DNA of 64,000 nt from Streptomyces atroolivaceus (lineage in GTDB: Bacteria > Actinomycetota > Actinomycetes > Streptomycetales > Streptomycetaceae), in contig NZ_JNXG01000018.1 of NCBI RefSeq assembly GCF_000717025.1, positions 186,001 through 250,000 of the forward strand. Direction: 5' to 3'. The notes below the pieces were generated by a model. That model ran no database searches. It saw nothing but the letters and a program-made list of their open reading frames with translations, and had not been told where the DNA came from. Within the stretch, counting starts at the first letter, position 1, and every line of letters starts with the position of its first letter. This document shows positions 16,413-25,127 of this stretch, piece after piece. The position numbers and the translations under genes are program-made.

Positions 16413-17702
16413 TCAGAGCGGACCATTCGGGTGACGCACGTCGAAGGTGAAAGGCAGGGCACGCACCCGGTTGTCGAAATTCGAATCGATCAGACCGGGA
16501 TCACCCGAAGCACGGACCCCGTCCAGCCGCGTGAGCATCTCGCGGAAGAGAGCCTTCATCTCCAGCTTCGCCAGGTGCGCCCCCAGACAGTGATGGGGAC
16601 CTCCGCCGCCGTATCCGAGGTGCGGATTCGGGGACCGGGTGATGTCGAACGCGTCCGGGTCGTCGAAGACGGACGCGTCCCGGTTCGCCGACGCATAGAG
16701 GAGTACGACCTTTTCCCCCGGCAGAAAAGTGTGGCCGCCGAGTGCGCATTCGGAAGCAACCGTCCTTCGGAACTGGATGATCGGCGTCGAGTGCCGGACG
16801 ATCTCGTCGACCGCTCCGTCGGCGTAGCGGTCGAAGTCGGACTCCAGGAGGGCCCTCTGATCGGGATGTGCGGTCAGCAGGACCATCCCGTGGGCGATGG
16901 CGTTCCGGGTGGTCTCCACACCGGCCACGAGCAGCAGCGAGAAGAAGGCGCCGAGCTGGCGCGAGGACAGGGCCTGTCCGCCGACGTCAGCGCGGACGAG
17001 CGCCGAGATGACGTCGTCCGCCGGGACGCGGCGCCGCTCTCGGGCGATGCCCGCCATCTCCAGCTGCATGCGGGCCAGGGAGCGCAGTCCGCGCCCCGGG
17101 ATCCGCAGCCGCGCGCGGCCACGCCTCCGTACTCCGACGTACTCCGACGCGTGGTCGATCCGTGCGGCGATCCCGGGCCGATGGCGTGCGGGAATGCCCA
17201 TCAGGTCGCAGATGACCTCGAACGGCATACGGGAGGGCGCCGAGCGCATGAAGTCGCCCGGGCCCTCCTTGACCACCTCGTCGACCAGCCGCCGGGCGAC
17301 GGCACCGATGTTCTCCTCCGCCTCGGCGAGCAGCCTCGGCGTGAAGGCACGGGAGATGGTCCTGCGCAGCCCGGCGTGTTCGGCGCCGTCCATGTTGACC
17401 ATGGAGTTGCCGAACACCGCCTTCGCCCAGGGCGCCGGTTCGGGCACGGTCACCCCGGGTGCGCTCGTGAAGACCTGCGGCTGCCGGCTGGCCGCCCTTA
17501 CGTCAGCGTGCTTCACCAACGCGCGGAACGGAGTCCGCGGCCCCGTCCGAGGAGTGAAGCGGACCGGTGCGTCGAGCTCTCTCAGCCGGGCGAACGCGGC
17601 CAGCCGCTCGGACCGTGGCAGCCGCCAGAAGGCCGGGTCGGCCAGGTCGGCACCGGCCGCCCCTCGCACGCGGTCCGCGGTCACCAGTGTCGGCGCTTCC
17701 AT
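16413..17702 (-). CDS. Cytochrome P450 (CYP124/125/142-like group)
   Basis: Soluble bacterial P450 of 429 residues. The oxygen-binding I-helix reads [16 protein letters not shown]; the K-helix ExxR is DEIVRHSTP; the haem loop is [18 protein letters not shown] with the ligand Cys. The four-glycine haem loop and AGVETTRN are shared with steroid and fatty-acid hydroxylating P450s of the CYP125/142 type. ATG at 17702 is preferred because GGAGG lies 6 bases upstream; the open frame continues further but without P450 sequence. No ferredoxin or ferredoxin reductase gene is adjacent. It is divergent from the tyrosinase operon with 191 bases between, so the two may share a control region. Unlike the remnant at 4949, this gene is intact. 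Confidence 0.92.
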   Translation of the reverse strand: MEAPTLVTADRVRGAAGADLADPAFWRLPRSERLAAFARLRELDAPVRFTPRTGPRTPFRALVKHADVRAASRQPQVFTSAPGVTVPEPAPWAKAVFGNSMVNMDGAEHAGLRRTISRAFTPRLLAEAEENIGAVARRLVDEVVKEGPGDFMRSAPSRMPFEVICDLMGIPARHRPGIAARIDHASEYVGVRRRGRARLRIPGRGLRSLARMQLEMAGIARERRRVPADDVISALVRADVGGQALSSRQLGAFFSLLLVAGVETTRNAIAHGMVLLTAHPDQRALLESDFDRYADGAVDEIVRHSTPIIQFRRTVASECALGGHTFLPGEKVVLLYASANRDASVFDDPDAFDITRSPNPHLGYGGGGPHHCLGAHLAKLEMKALFREMLTRLDGVRASGDPGLIDSNFDNRVRALPFTFDVRHPNGPL

Positions 17703-17893
17703 GCTCAGCCTCCGGGAGTCAGGAGGACCATGCTCGCCCGGCGGAAGGCACTCGGCGGCCGACACGGCCGGACGGGCCGGACAATTCCCACGGTCGCGTG
17801 ATGTCCTGCGGATGAGAACCGTTCGCCCCCGGTCTCGTTGCCCAGTCGAGCGGGACACCTCGCAGAAGCGGACGAGAGGGAGGTACACCCACC

Positions 17894-18367
17894 ATGAACC
17901 CGACCGACGGCACGCGCGGGGGTCCGGGCGGCGCCCCGCGGCCGGCCCGCCGGGCGGTCCTGCGCACCGTCTTCACCGCGGCTGTGGTCGCCGGCACCGG
18001 CGGCGCACTCGCCCCGGTCCTCCTCGAGAGCCCGGACCCCGGAGGCCGCACCCAGGAGCGCGACGCAGTGGGCCCCGAGCGGTTCTCCGAGTTCTACAAG
18101 GGCCGGGAGATCCGGGGGACGGCCACGCCCGTGGTGCCGGCCGGCGCACAGTCGCACGCCGGTGAGGCCGGGGCCGTCGCCATGACCCCCGGCATCGACG
18201 TCAGTGTCGACGGACGTGCCTTGCATGTGATGAGGCGCGCCGACGGGAGCTATATCAGCACCGTCAACCACTACGAGTCGTTCCCGACCCTCGTCGAGAC
18301 GGCCCGCGCGGCGGTCGACGAACTCGGCACCGCCCAGTTGTCAGCCGTCTCCCCGCACACCATCTGA
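17894..18367 (+). CDS. melC1: Tyrosinase co-factor / copper chaperone MelC1
   Basis: Copper-delivering caddie protein needed to activate and export the tyrosinase encoded just downstream; 157 residues. A twin-arginine-type signal is present at about residues 18-45 ([20 protein letters not shown]). The mature part contains [30 protein letters not shown] and [20 protein letters not shown], all characteristic of MelC1. Its Tat signal also carries the signal-less tyrosinase out of the cell. GGGAGG lies about 12 bases before ATG 17894. The first gene of a two-gene operon; melC2 begins 20 bases after the stop. It may be the secondary (MelD1-like) version; see the tyrosinase entry. Confidence 0.9.
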   Translation: MNPTDGTRGGPGGAPRPARRAVLRTVFTAAVVAGTGGALAPVLLESPDPGGRTQERDAVGPERFSEFYKGREIRGTATPVVPAGAQSHAGEAGAVAMTPGIDVSVDGRALHVMRRADGSYISTVNHYESFPTLVETARAAVDELGTAQLSAVSPHTI

Positions 18368-18387
18368 GCCCTGAGGACGGAGCACGG

Positions 18388-19248
18388 GTGCACAGCCGCA
18401 AGAATCAACGCGACCTCACGCGGACCGAGAAGAAACGCCTGGTCGACGCGATCCTCGAGCTCAAACGCTCGGGACGCTACGACGACTTCGTCACCCTGCA
18501 CAGGCAGTACTACGTCACCGACACGGAGCGAAGGCCTCGGCCCGCCCACATGACCCCGTCCTTCTTCCCCTGGCACCGCAGATATCTGCTGGAGTTCGAG
18601 AAGGCACTGAGGGCCGTCGATCCCCGGGTGACGCTTCCGTACTGGGACTGGACGCGGGACGACACGGCGAGCGCCTCCCTCTGGGCGGAGGACTTCCTCG
18701 GCGGAAACGGCCGGCCGGGCGACCGGCAGGTCATGACCGGGCCGTTCGCCTACCGGCGGGGGAACTGGCGTATCCGCGCCGGAGTCACCGACGACCCCTT
18801 CCTGCGGCGCGACTTCGGCCGGCCCTCCGCGCCCGTCACCCTGCCCGGGGCGGCGGACGTGGACCGCGCGCTGAAGGATCCGGTGTACGACGCCGAGCCC
18901 TGGAACAGCGTCAGCACCACCGGCTTCCGCAACAGGATCGAGGGCTGGGGCATCAGGGGCGCCCGCGGGGTGGCCAACCACAACCGGGTGCACCGCTGGA
19001 TCGGCGGTTCGATGGCGGGCGCGGCCTCACCCGACGACCCGGTCTTCTGGCTGCACCACGCCTTCATCGACCTGCTCTGGACCCGTTGGCAGAAGGCGCA
19101 TCCGCGCTCCCCCTACCTGCCGGCCCGCGCACTCCCCGCCCACGACCCGCAGCGGGACCGGATCTTCGCGTCCGACCAGCCGATGCCGCCCTGGGACGTG
19201 GCGCCCTCGCAGCTCATGGACCACACCCGGTTCTACCGGTACGTCTGA
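18388..19248 (+). CDS. melC2: Tyrosinase MelC2 (type 3 copper, possibly MelD2-like)
   Basis: Binuclear copper monooxygenase that oxidises tyrosine and o-diphenols to quinones, leading to melanin; 286 residues, slightly longer than classic MelC2. All six copper ligands are visible: CuA His38, His54 and His63 (TLHRQYY, AHMTPSF, PWHRRY) with the same numbering as the S. antibioticus enzyme, and CuB His198, His202 and His224 (NHNRVHRW, FWLHHAFID). There is no signal peptide, as expected for export with MelC1. The overall sequence is clearly more divergent than typical MelC2, which suggests the second, MelD-type tyrosinase known in some species. GTG at 18388 has GGAG upstream. A 13-bp terminator hairpin follows. 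Confidence 0.92.
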   Translation: MHSRKNQRDLTRTEKKRLVDAILELKRSGRYDDFVTLHRQYYVTDTERRPRPAHMTPSFFPWHRRYLLEFEKALRAVDPRVTLPYWDWTRDDTASASLWAEDFLGGNGRPGDRQVMTGPFAYRRGNWRIRAGVTDDPFLRRDFGRPSAPVTLPGAADVDRALKDPVYDAEPWNSVSTTGFRNRIEGWGIRGARGVANHNRVHRWIGGSMAGAASPDDPVFWLHHAFIDLLWTRWQKAHPRSPYLPARALPAHDPQRDRIFASDQPMPPWDVAPSQLMDHTRFYRYV

Positions 19249-19298
19249 GGGGCGCCGGCCGTCCCCGGAACAGCTCCTGGCCTCGCCGGAACGGGAAC

Positions 19299-19336
19299 GG
19301 GCCTCCCCCTCCGCCTGGAAGCAGAGGGGGAGGCCC
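19299..19336. terminator. Bidirectional terminator between tyrosinase and chaplin genes
   Basis: GGGCCTCCCCCTC (19299-19311) and GAGGGGGAGGCCC (19324-19336) form a perfect 13-bp stem with a 12-base loop. It lies between the convergent melC2 (stop 19248) and chaplin (stop 19355) genes and can serve both. Confidence 0.8.
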
Positions 19337-19354
19337 GGTGGTGCCTCGGCGGGA

Positions 19355-19636
19355 TCAGTGGCCGTAGCCGTACTCACCCTTGTTCTCGTGACTGTCCGAC
19401 ACGTTCGCGCAGGTGTTGCCGAACGCCGGGTTCAGGAGGGCGATCACGTTCACCGTGTTGCCGCACACGTTGACCGGGATGTGGACGGGCACCTGGACGG
19501 CGTTGCCCGAAAGGACACCGGGGGAGTGCGCGGCGACGGCCTCCGCACCGGCGTCGGCGGCGGCCATGCCGGCACCGCCGGCGATGAGGGCACCGGTGCC
19601 TGCCATGACGGCGGCCACCTTCGAGATACGCGACAT
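19355..19636 (-). CDS. Short chaplin (hydrophobic aerial-structure protein)
   Basis: Secreted surfactant protein of 93 residues that coats aerial hyphae and spores. A signal peptide covers about residues 1-28 (ending AGMAAADA). One chaplin domain follows: SPGVLSGNAVQVPVHIPVN, CGNTVNVIALLNPAFGNTC. Two cysteines are present, as in ChpD/F/G/H, rather than none as in ChpE. A His/Gly-rich tail (SHENKGEYGYGH) replaces the usual immediate stop. No LPXTG sorting motif, so it is a short chaplin. ATG at 19636 has AAGGAG 5 bases upstream. It lies just downstream of the exopolysaccharide operon on the same strand, with about 110 bases between. Confidence 0.93.
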   Translation of the reverse strand: MSRISKVAAVMAGTGALIAGGAGMAAADAGAEAVAAHSPGVLSGNAVQVPVHIPVNVCGNTVNVIALLNPAFGNTCANVSDSHENKGEYGYGH

Positions 19637-19747
19637 GAGTTCTCCTTGAGGGGGTCGGAACCGGCTGCGGAGCGTGCGGCCGGTATGCCCTGACAACGCG
19701 AAAATCGACAGACGGTAACGGATCGGCCCAAAACTCATCATCCTGAC

Positions 19748-20914
19748 TCAACTCCGGCCCAGGGCCGCGAGCCCGGCAGCCGGAAGCTCGCTCAGCCGGC
19801 CCCGCCAGTCCCGCGCTCCGGGAAAGCGGGACTTCACCGTTTCCGCGGCCCGGTCCCGCACGGTCAGCTGCGTCTCGCGCAGCCGCAACAGCGGCTCCAG
19901 TGCGGAACGGGCCAGCAGCAGACGCTGATTGACGACGGGCACCGGGCCCCAGTGGTTCTTGTACTGTTCCGAGCCACGCAGCAGACTCAGCACACCGCCA
20001 TCCGAGCCCACCGTCTCCCGCGCGATCTCGCGCAGCAGCATCGAGGAGACGTCCACCTTCCTCTCCCTGAGCAGGGGATCGGCACCGTAGAGGTAACCCC
20101 CGGTCAGCTGCGCGGACCGGAACGACAGGTCGGCGGCCACCACCTCCCCGTCGAGCAGGAACTCCCTCACCGAGGCCTCGCCGTCGCGCACCATCCGGCG
20201 AGCGGACCGCACGAGGTGCGCACAGAAGCGGGGCCGCAGGTGCTCCGGGTTGACCCCTCTGCCGAGCCACTGGAGTTCGTGCAGCCGCAGCAGGGTGCCG
20301 ACCGCGCCCGCCACCCGGTGAACGGGCGCCGTCCGGCACTCGATGCCCAACGCGTCGATCCTGCGCAGCTTGGCCCGGGCCCGCTGGGCACGCGAACCGG
20401 TCATCCGTCCGATGAGGGCGTCGATCGGCCCGGCGGGCAATTCCATGCAGGTCGAGTCCGAGCGGCTGCTCCGGGCGCCGGGCCATTGCTCGAACAGCAG
20501 GTGTGCCGAGGCTTCGGGCCGTACCTCCCGCAAGTCCACGACCGCGTGTGCGGCTGCCCGGTGGAGTCCGTGCCCCAGCGCGTCGACCGCTGCCCGGGTG
20601 TCCTCGCCGTCCGCCAGGATGTCGAAGAAGTCGGAGATCGCGCCGCCCATCGGCACCAGCAGAGGCATCGGGCGGTGCACGAGCATCAGGGGTGCCGCGC
20701 CGATCAGGCGTCCGCCCCGGCGCGCCAGCAGGACCCGGAGCCGGCCCGGGGTTCCGTAGGAGAGCCACCACGAGTGGAGCCACGCGTGACTCTGGAAGGG
20801 CGTGGCAGAGGTGCAGCGGCGGTGCAGCGCGTCCCACTCGGGGGCGAGATCCGCGAAGTCCGGCAGATCCCTGCAGAGGGTGACGGTGAGCCTCCCGCGA
20901 AGGCCGGTGTTCAT
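19748..20914 (-). CDS. GNAT-fold (CelD/BcsL-like, Acetyltransf_6) protein of the exopolysaccharide operon
   Basis: Predicted acyltransferase of 388 residues related to the CelD/BcsL proteins found in polysaccharide and cellulose operons. The first half has ATPFQSHAWLHSWWLSYG and RGGRLIGAAPLML. The second half has the GNAT-like block FLLDGEVVAADLSFRSAQLT, GGYLYGADPLLRERKVDVS, and SLLRGSEQYKNHWGP. No signal peptide or membrane helix is evident. It overlaps the Wzz-like gene upstream by four bases (ATGA) and is the last gene of the operon. It could acetylate or otherwise acylate the polysaccharide or a lipid intermediate; the real substrate is unknown. Confidence 0.8.
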   Translation of the reverse strand: MNTGLRGRLTVTLCRDLPDFADLAPEWDALHRRCTSATPFQSHAWLHSWWLSYGTPGRLRVLLARRGGRLIGAAPLMLVHRPMPLLVPMGGAISDFFDILADGEDTRAAVDALGHGLHRAAAHAVVDLREVRPEASAHLLFEQWPGARSSRSDSTCMELPAGPIDALIGRMTGSRAQRARAKLRRIDALGIECRTAPVHRVAGAVGTLLRLHELQWLGRGVNPEHLRPRFCAHLVRSARRMVRDGEASVREFLLDGEVVAADLSFRSAQLTGGYLYGADPLLRERKVDVSSMLLREIARETVGSDGGVLSLLRGSEQYKNHWGPVPVVNQRLLLARSALEPLLRLRETQLTVRDRAAETVKSRFPGARDWRGRLSELPAAGLAALGRS

Positions 20915-21579
20915 CGCACGAGCTCCCGTTCGTCGGACGCGCCGCCCTGGGCGGGGGCGGGTACCTGAGCGGTGACACCCCGGCGGCCGGGGCGGGGGCG
21001 GACCAGAAGGACCAGTCCGCCGACCAGCCCGCCCACGGAGGCGCCCACGGCCGTGCCGAGCGGCGCGGAGGGGGACACCGGATCGACCGGCGTCACGGCG
21101 TGCGAGAACTTGATCAGCTTCACGCCGGTGTCCTTCGCGACGTGTCCGCTGCTGACGACCACGGCCTCGGTCACCGCGTTGGCGATGTCCGCGGCGCGGT
21201 CCCGGTCCGCCGACGTACCGGTGACCGCGATCATGGGCGAGTCGGGGGAGGTCTCGGACCGCACGTGCCCGCGGAGCTCACGGACGGGTTCCCCGGCGGC
21301 CCCCTTGGCGTAGGTGAGGGTGGCGTCGCTGGTGGCCAGGCGGCCGTACGACTGCGCGTAGCCCAGCGCGGCGGCAGGATCGATGTCCTTGCCGGCGGTG
21401 ACCATGGCATAGCTGGTGGCCGCGTACTCGGGCCGGGCGAGCATTCCGTACGAGAATCCGCAGGCGGCTCCCAGAAGGACGCAGGCGGGCAGTGGCCACC
21501 AGGCGGGCCGTACGAATGCGGGGCGCAGCCTGCGGAAGCGTCCGATGACGGACGGCTGCTGCTCGGGCGAGTCGGTCAT
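20911..21579 (-). CDS. Wzz-like chain-length / polysaccharide co-polymerase membrane protein
   Basis: Inner-membrane protein of 222 residues with two membrane helices, about 27-48 (WPLPACVLLGAACGFSYGML) and 180-200 (GTAVGASVGGLVGGLVLLV). The extracellular part between them contains EYAATSYAMVTAG, GYAQSYGRLATSD and PMIAVTGTSADRDRAADIAN, the last matching the PCP/Wzz pattern of repeated nucleotide-free coiled sequence. A proline-rich P-V-S-P-S-A-P-L stretch precedes helix 2, typical of the family. There is no cytoplasmic tyrosine-kinase domain. ATG at 21579 overlaps the stop of the glycosyltransferase upstream (ATGA), and the gene overlaps the GNAT gene downstream in the same way. Confidence 0.82.
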   Translation of the reverse strand: MTDSPEQQPSVIGRFRRLRPAFVRPAWWPLPACVLLGAACGFSYGMLARPEYAATSYAMVTAGKDIDPAAALGYAQSYGRLATSDATLTYAKGAAGEPVRELRGHVRSETSPDSPMIAVTGTSADRDRAADIANAVTEAVVVSSGHVAKDTGVKLIKFSHAVTPVDPVSPSAPLGTAVGASVGGLVGGLVLLVRPRPGRRGVTAQVPAPAQGGASDERELVR

Positions 21580-22727
21580 GGGTGAACTCTCTCGGTCGGG
21601 GGGAGGGGGGCGGTGGCGACGGCCTGTGCGTAGACGTCCAGGAGGCGCCGGCTGCTGGACCTGATGTCGTAGGCGTCCACGACGGGAGGCGGCGGCAGCC
21701 TCCGGGTGCCGCTCTCCACGTGGTGCCGCAGCGCGGCTGTCAGCTCCTCCTCCGGACCGGTCGTGCCGGAGGAGGAGCCGATACGGGTGGTGCCCGGCAC
21801 CCGGCCCGCCGGGAGGTCCTCGATCGCGGGGCAGGCCGCGTGCACCACGGGCAGTCCGGCGGCCAGGGCCTCGACGACGGCAAGGCCGAAGGACTCCTCG
21901 CGTGACGCCGAGACGAAGATGTCGACGGCACTGAGCACCGCGGGAATCGTGGGAGCGGCGCCCGCGGTGCCGCACTCGCCGAGGAACCTGACACGGCCTG
22001 CCACACCGAGCCGGGCGGCGAGAGCACGCAGCGGCACGGCTTCCGGTCCGTCACCGGCCAGTACGAGCCAGGCACCGGGGAGGGCGGCGACGGCGCCGAT
22101 CAGCAGATCGAAGCGCTTTCCGGGCACCAGCCTGCCCACGCCCCCGACCACGTAGGCCGCGTCGGGGAGTCCCAGCAGGGACCGTGTGAAGCGCCGTTGC
22201 GCGCTGTCGAAGCGGAATGCCGCCGCATCGATACCGTTGGGCACCGTATGGATCCGGGCGGCCGGCACACCCCAGTCGCGCAGCCTGCCCGCGACGGTGT
22301 CGGACACGGCGACGGTCGCCGCTCCGAGCCGCTCGGTGCGCAGATAGAGCTCCCGGGTGCCCCGGGTGAGCGGTCGTCCCTCGATCTCCGCGTGCCCCAG
22401 TGAATGCTCCGTCGCCACCACCGTGGCCCCGGCGAGGCGCGCCGCGATCCGGCCGTAGACACAGGCCCGGTAGAGATGCGTGTGCACGAGGTCGTACGAA
22501 CCGCGGCGGATGAGCCGGGCCAGGCGGGGCACGGCGCCGAGGTCCCGGTTGCTCCTCATCCCCAGGTCCCGCACCCGGACGCCGTCCGCCCGCATCCCTT
22601 CCGCGACCGCTCCCGGGTTGGTGAGCGTCACGACGTCGCAGCGCACCGGCAGGTGGCGCAGCAGCAGCCGCAGTTGCTGCTCGGCCCCGCCGACTCCGAG
22701 GCCGGTGATGATGTGCAGCGCCTTCAC
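21576..22727 (-). CDS. GT4-type glycosyltransferase
   Basis: Cytoplasmic or membrane-associated retaining glycosyltransferase, GT-B fold, 383 residues. The N-terminal donor-less domain starts MKALHIITGLGVGGAEQQL, the standard GT4 glycine-rich opening. The C-terminal half has VVGGVGRLVPGKRFDLL, WLVLAGDGPE and ASREESFGLAVVEALAAGLP, the E-x7-E nucleotide-sugar motif. HTVPNGIDAAAF is also typical. GTG at 22727 overlaps the deacetylase stop (GTGA). One of two glycosyltransferases in this operon. Donor and acceptor sugars cannot be predicted from sequence alone. Confidence 0.9.
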   Translation of the reverse strand: MKALHIITGLGVGGAEQQLRLLLRHLPVRCDVVTLTNPGAVAEGMRADGVRVRDLGMRSNRDLGAVPRLARLIRRGSYDLVHTHLYRACVYGRIAARLAGATVVATEHSLGHAEIEGRPLTRGTRELYLRTERLGAATVAVSDTVAGRLRDWGVPAARIHTVPNGIDAAAFRFDSAQRRFTRSLLGLPDAAYVVGGVGRLVPGKRFDLLIGAVAALPGAWLVLAGDGPEAVPLRALAARLGVAGRVRFLGECGTAGAAPTIPAVLSAVDIFVSASREESFGLAVVEALAAGLPVVHAACPAIEDLPAGRVPGTTRIGSSSGTTGPEEELTAALRHHVESGTRRLPPPPVVDAYDIRSSSRRLLDVYAQAVATAPLPPTERVHP

Positions 22728-23494
22728 CTCGCGTCACCCTGCGCCGCCGTGCCGGCGGAGCGGTGCAGCAGCCTGTGCCGTACTTCCTTGGCCCGCAGAC
22801 GGGCGCCTCGGTCGGCGTGGCTGACATGCGTGCGGGGAAGGGCGAACGGGCCGGAGAGCGCGCCGGGGGCGAGGGCGCAGCCGTAGGCGTATCCCGCTGC
22901 CCGTACGGACTCGACCACCCTCCGGTCGACCGTGCCGTACGGGTAGCAGAAGCCTGACGGCGTCTGCCGGACGATGCGGGTGAGCGCGTCCCTGCTGCCC
23001 TGTGTCTCCCTGCGCAGTTCGTCGTCGGGCAGTGCCGTCAGGTTCCGATGGAGCATCCCGTGGGAGCCGACCTCCATGCCCGCCGCCGCGACGGTACGGA
23101 TGCCCTCCTCGGTGAGCAGCGGTCTGCGCGGGCCGAGCGGATCCCAGGCGTTGGAGCCCCCGGGACGGCCGGGCAGGACGAACACCGTCGCGGTGCAGCC
23201 GTGAGCGAGCAGCACCGGGAGCGCCTCGTCGAGGAAGTCGGCGTACCCGTCGTCGAAGGTGAGCCCGACCAGCCCCCGGCTCCCGGCGGTCCGCGCGCCC
23301 AGAAGCGTCGCGATGGCCACGCCGGTCAGCCCTCGGCGCCGCAGCCAGGTCAGCTGCTCGTCGAGGCGGTCTGCGGAGACGGTGATCCCGTACGGATCGT
23401 CCGCGGGATCACTCACCGAGTGATAGGTCAGGATCCACGCCTCGGACCGGAACCGGAGCGTACGGGCGGGGCGCGGCGAAGTGTCAACGGCCAT
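22724..23494 (-). CDS. Polysaccharide deacetylase (NodB domain, CE4)
   Basis: Carbohydrate-esterase family 4 enzyme of 256 residues that removes N-acetyl groups from an aminosugar polymer or lipid-linked precursor. NodB motifs: GLTFDDGYADF (catalytic Asp and metal Asp), GSHGMLHRNLTAL (two metal His) and GFCYPYGTVDRR. The region before it (SEAWILTYHSVSD) is the common start of the fold. No signal peptide is seen, so it may act on the cytoplasmic side or before flipping. ATG at 23494 lies inside the end of the flippase gene (11-base overlap). Its place in the operon implies that the polymer contains an N-acetylated sugar; that is inference. Confidence 0.9.
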   Translation of the reverse strand: MAVDTSPRPARTLRFRSEAWILTYHSVSDPADDPYGITVSADRLDEQLTWLRRRGLTGVAIATLLGARTAGSRGLVGLTFDDGYADFLDEALPVLLAHGCTATVFVLPGRPGGSNAWDPLGPRRPLLTEEGIRTVAAAGMEVGSHGMLHRNLTALPDDELRRETQGSRDALTRIVRQTPSGFCYPYGTVDRRVVESVRAAGYAYGCALAPGALSGPFALPRTHVSHADRGARLRAKEVRHRLLHRSAGTAAQGDAR

Positions 23495-25127
23495 GCGGGA
23501 ACCTCTGTCGGATGAGTGCCAGCAGATGAACGGCCTCGGGGGCTCGGAGCGCGAGCCCGGTGAGAAGGAACGCCGTGGGTACGAGGAGGCAGCCGGCCGC
23601 CAGGCCCGCCACCGGTCCGGCCACCAGGTCCGTGGCCAGCCGGCCGGCGGCTGCCGCGACCGCCGCCGCCGCCACCGGCCGGGCGAGGGAGAGCGCGACG
23701 GTCCCGGTCCGCACCGCGACCGCCCGCGAGCCCAGCCCGAGCAGCATCAGCACGGCGGCCGTACTGATGCCGAGGGCGTTGGCGGCCGCGATGCCGTTGA
23801 CGCCGAACGGGCGGGTCAGGAGCAGCCCGGCCGCTGTGGTGACCAGGAGCCCCGCCCCCATCGCGCAGAGCGGGTACCAGGTGGGCCTGCCTGCCGAGAA
23901 GAAGGGCCGGCACAGAGCGCCGACCAGCGTGTGGCCGAGCAGCCCGAGGGCGTAGACCCGCATGGCACCGGCCGTGGCGGCGGTGTCCGTGGCGTCGAAG
24001 GCGCCCCGCTGGAAAAGGACTTCGACGATCAGGGGCGCACAGCCGAACACCGTCGCCGTGCCCAGCAGCACCACGGTCCCGGCGAGGGCGAGATCACGTT
24101 CGACCCGTCGCCGGGCACCGTCCCGGTCCCCGGCGGCCATGGCCCGCGCGACGACGGGGAAGGTCACCGTGCAGATCATCATGGACAGGACCATCGGCAG
24201 CTGCGCGACCTTCTGCGCGTAGTTGAGATGGGAGATGGCACCGTCCGGCAGGGACGAGGCGAGGAACCGCTCCACGAACACCTGCGACTGACGGCTCACC
24301 ACGAACAGGACGACCGGCGCCAGGACCGCCGCGCCGAGGAGAGCGGGGCCCCGCTTCCGCGCCGCCCGCTCACCGCCCCGGCCCGGCATCAGCCGTAGGA
24401 AGGTGGGCAGCAGGGTGAGGATCATCAGCAGGCTGCCCACGGCGACCCCCGCGGCCGCGGCGCGCACCCCCCACACGGTGTGAAGCGCCAGAGTCATGCC
24501 GATGATGCCGATGTTGTACGCGATGTAGACACCGGCCGGTGCCAGGAACCGGCCGTGCGCCCGCAGCGCGGCACTGAAGTACCCCGTGATGCCGAAGGTG
24601 AGCACCGTGACGGCCGTCAGACGTGTGCATTCCACCGCGAGCCGGGGGTCGTCCAGACCGGGCGCGAGGATACCGACGGCCCAGGGAGCGCCCCAGACCA
24701 GCAGCCCGCCCGCACAGGCCAGCGCGGCGAACAGCCTCGGAAGGGTGCCGGCCACGAGGGCGCGGACCGGGTCCCGGGCGTGGCCACCGCCGGCACGCCG
24801 CGTCAGGGCCAGGCTGAACGCCGGTACGAGGAGCAGCGCCATGCCGTCCTCGATCAGCAGCGTGGCCGCCATCTCCGGCACCGTCCAGGCGATCAGAAAG
24901 GCGTCGCTGGCATGGCTGGCGCCGAAGAGCCGGGCGATGGCCTGGTCCCGGACGAGCCCCAGCAGGGCGGCGACCACGGTCAGACCCGCCGCACCGCCCG
25001 CCGCCCGCGCGAGGAAGCGTCCGGGCCGGACCGGAGCATCTGGCGTGGACGGCGCGGTGACCGTAGCCTCCACGGCCTCACCGGTGACCGTAGCCTCCAC
25101 GGCCTCACCCGTGGCGGTCCCGCTCAC
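23484..25127 (-). CDS. MurJ/MviN-type lipid-linked oligosaccharide flippase
   Basis: Polytopic membrane protein of 547 residues with about 13-14 helices, of the MOP superfamily MurJ branch. AAGLTVVAALLGLVRDQAIARLFG is split here by its conserved parts: GLVRDQAIARLFGAS and SDAFLIAWTVPEMAATLL match the MurJ N-terminus. YIAYNIGIIGMTLAL, QVFVERFLASSLPDG and INYAQ-like SHLNYAQKVAQLP follow. GTG at 25127 overlaps the polymerase stop (GTGA). It has an extra N-terminal tail with a duplicated GEAVEATVT, from a 27-bp tandem repeat. Its place between polymerase and transferases indicates it serves as the Wzx-like step of this exopolysaccharide pathway and not as the cell-wall MurJ. Confidence 0.87.
   Translation of the reverse strand: MSGTATGEAVEATVTGEAVEATVTAPSTPDAPVRPGRFLARAAGGAAGLTVVAALLGLVRDQAIARLFGASHASDAFLIAWTVPEMAATLLIEDGMALLLVPAFSLALTRRAGGGHARDPVRALVAGTLPRLFAALACAGGLLVWGAPWAVGILAPGLDDPRLAVECTRLTAVTVLTFGITGYFSAALRAHGRFLAPAGVYIAYNIGIIGMTLALHTVWGVRAAAAGVAVGSLLMILTLLPTFLRLMPGRGGERAARKRGPALLGAAVLAPVVLFVVSRQSQVFVERFLASSLPDGAISHLNYAQKVAQLPMVLSMMICTVTFPVVARAMAAGDRDGARRRVERDLALAGTVVLLGTATVFGCAPLIVEVLFQRGAFDATDTAATAGAMRVYALGLLGHTLVGALCRPFFSAGRPTWYPLCAMGAGLLVTTAAGLLLTRPFGVNGIAAANALGISTAAVLMLLGLGSRAVAVRTGTVALSLARPVAAAAVAAAAGRLATDLVAGPVAGLAAGCLLVPTAFLLTGLALRAPEAVHLLALIRQRFPHGR
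25056..25109. repeat. Two perfect 27-bp tandem copies inside the flippase gene
   Basis: The unit GGTGACCGTAGCCTCCACGG plus CCTCACC occurs at 25056-25082 and again at 25083-25109. On the minus strand it encodes the 9-residue unit GEAVEATVT twice, in the variable N-terminal tail of the MurJ-like protein. Perfect identity indicates a recent slippage duplication. Confidence 0.95.

Noticed and set aside
17730..17801. 23-residue ORF with AGGAGG before its ATG, between the P450 and melC1
   Set aside because: The Shine-Dalgarno is only 3 bases from the ATG and the peptide has no recognisable pattern.
25056..25109. Tandem repeats considered as a CRISPR-like array
   Set aside because: Only two adjacent copies, with no spacers, and the repeats are in frame inside a coding gene.
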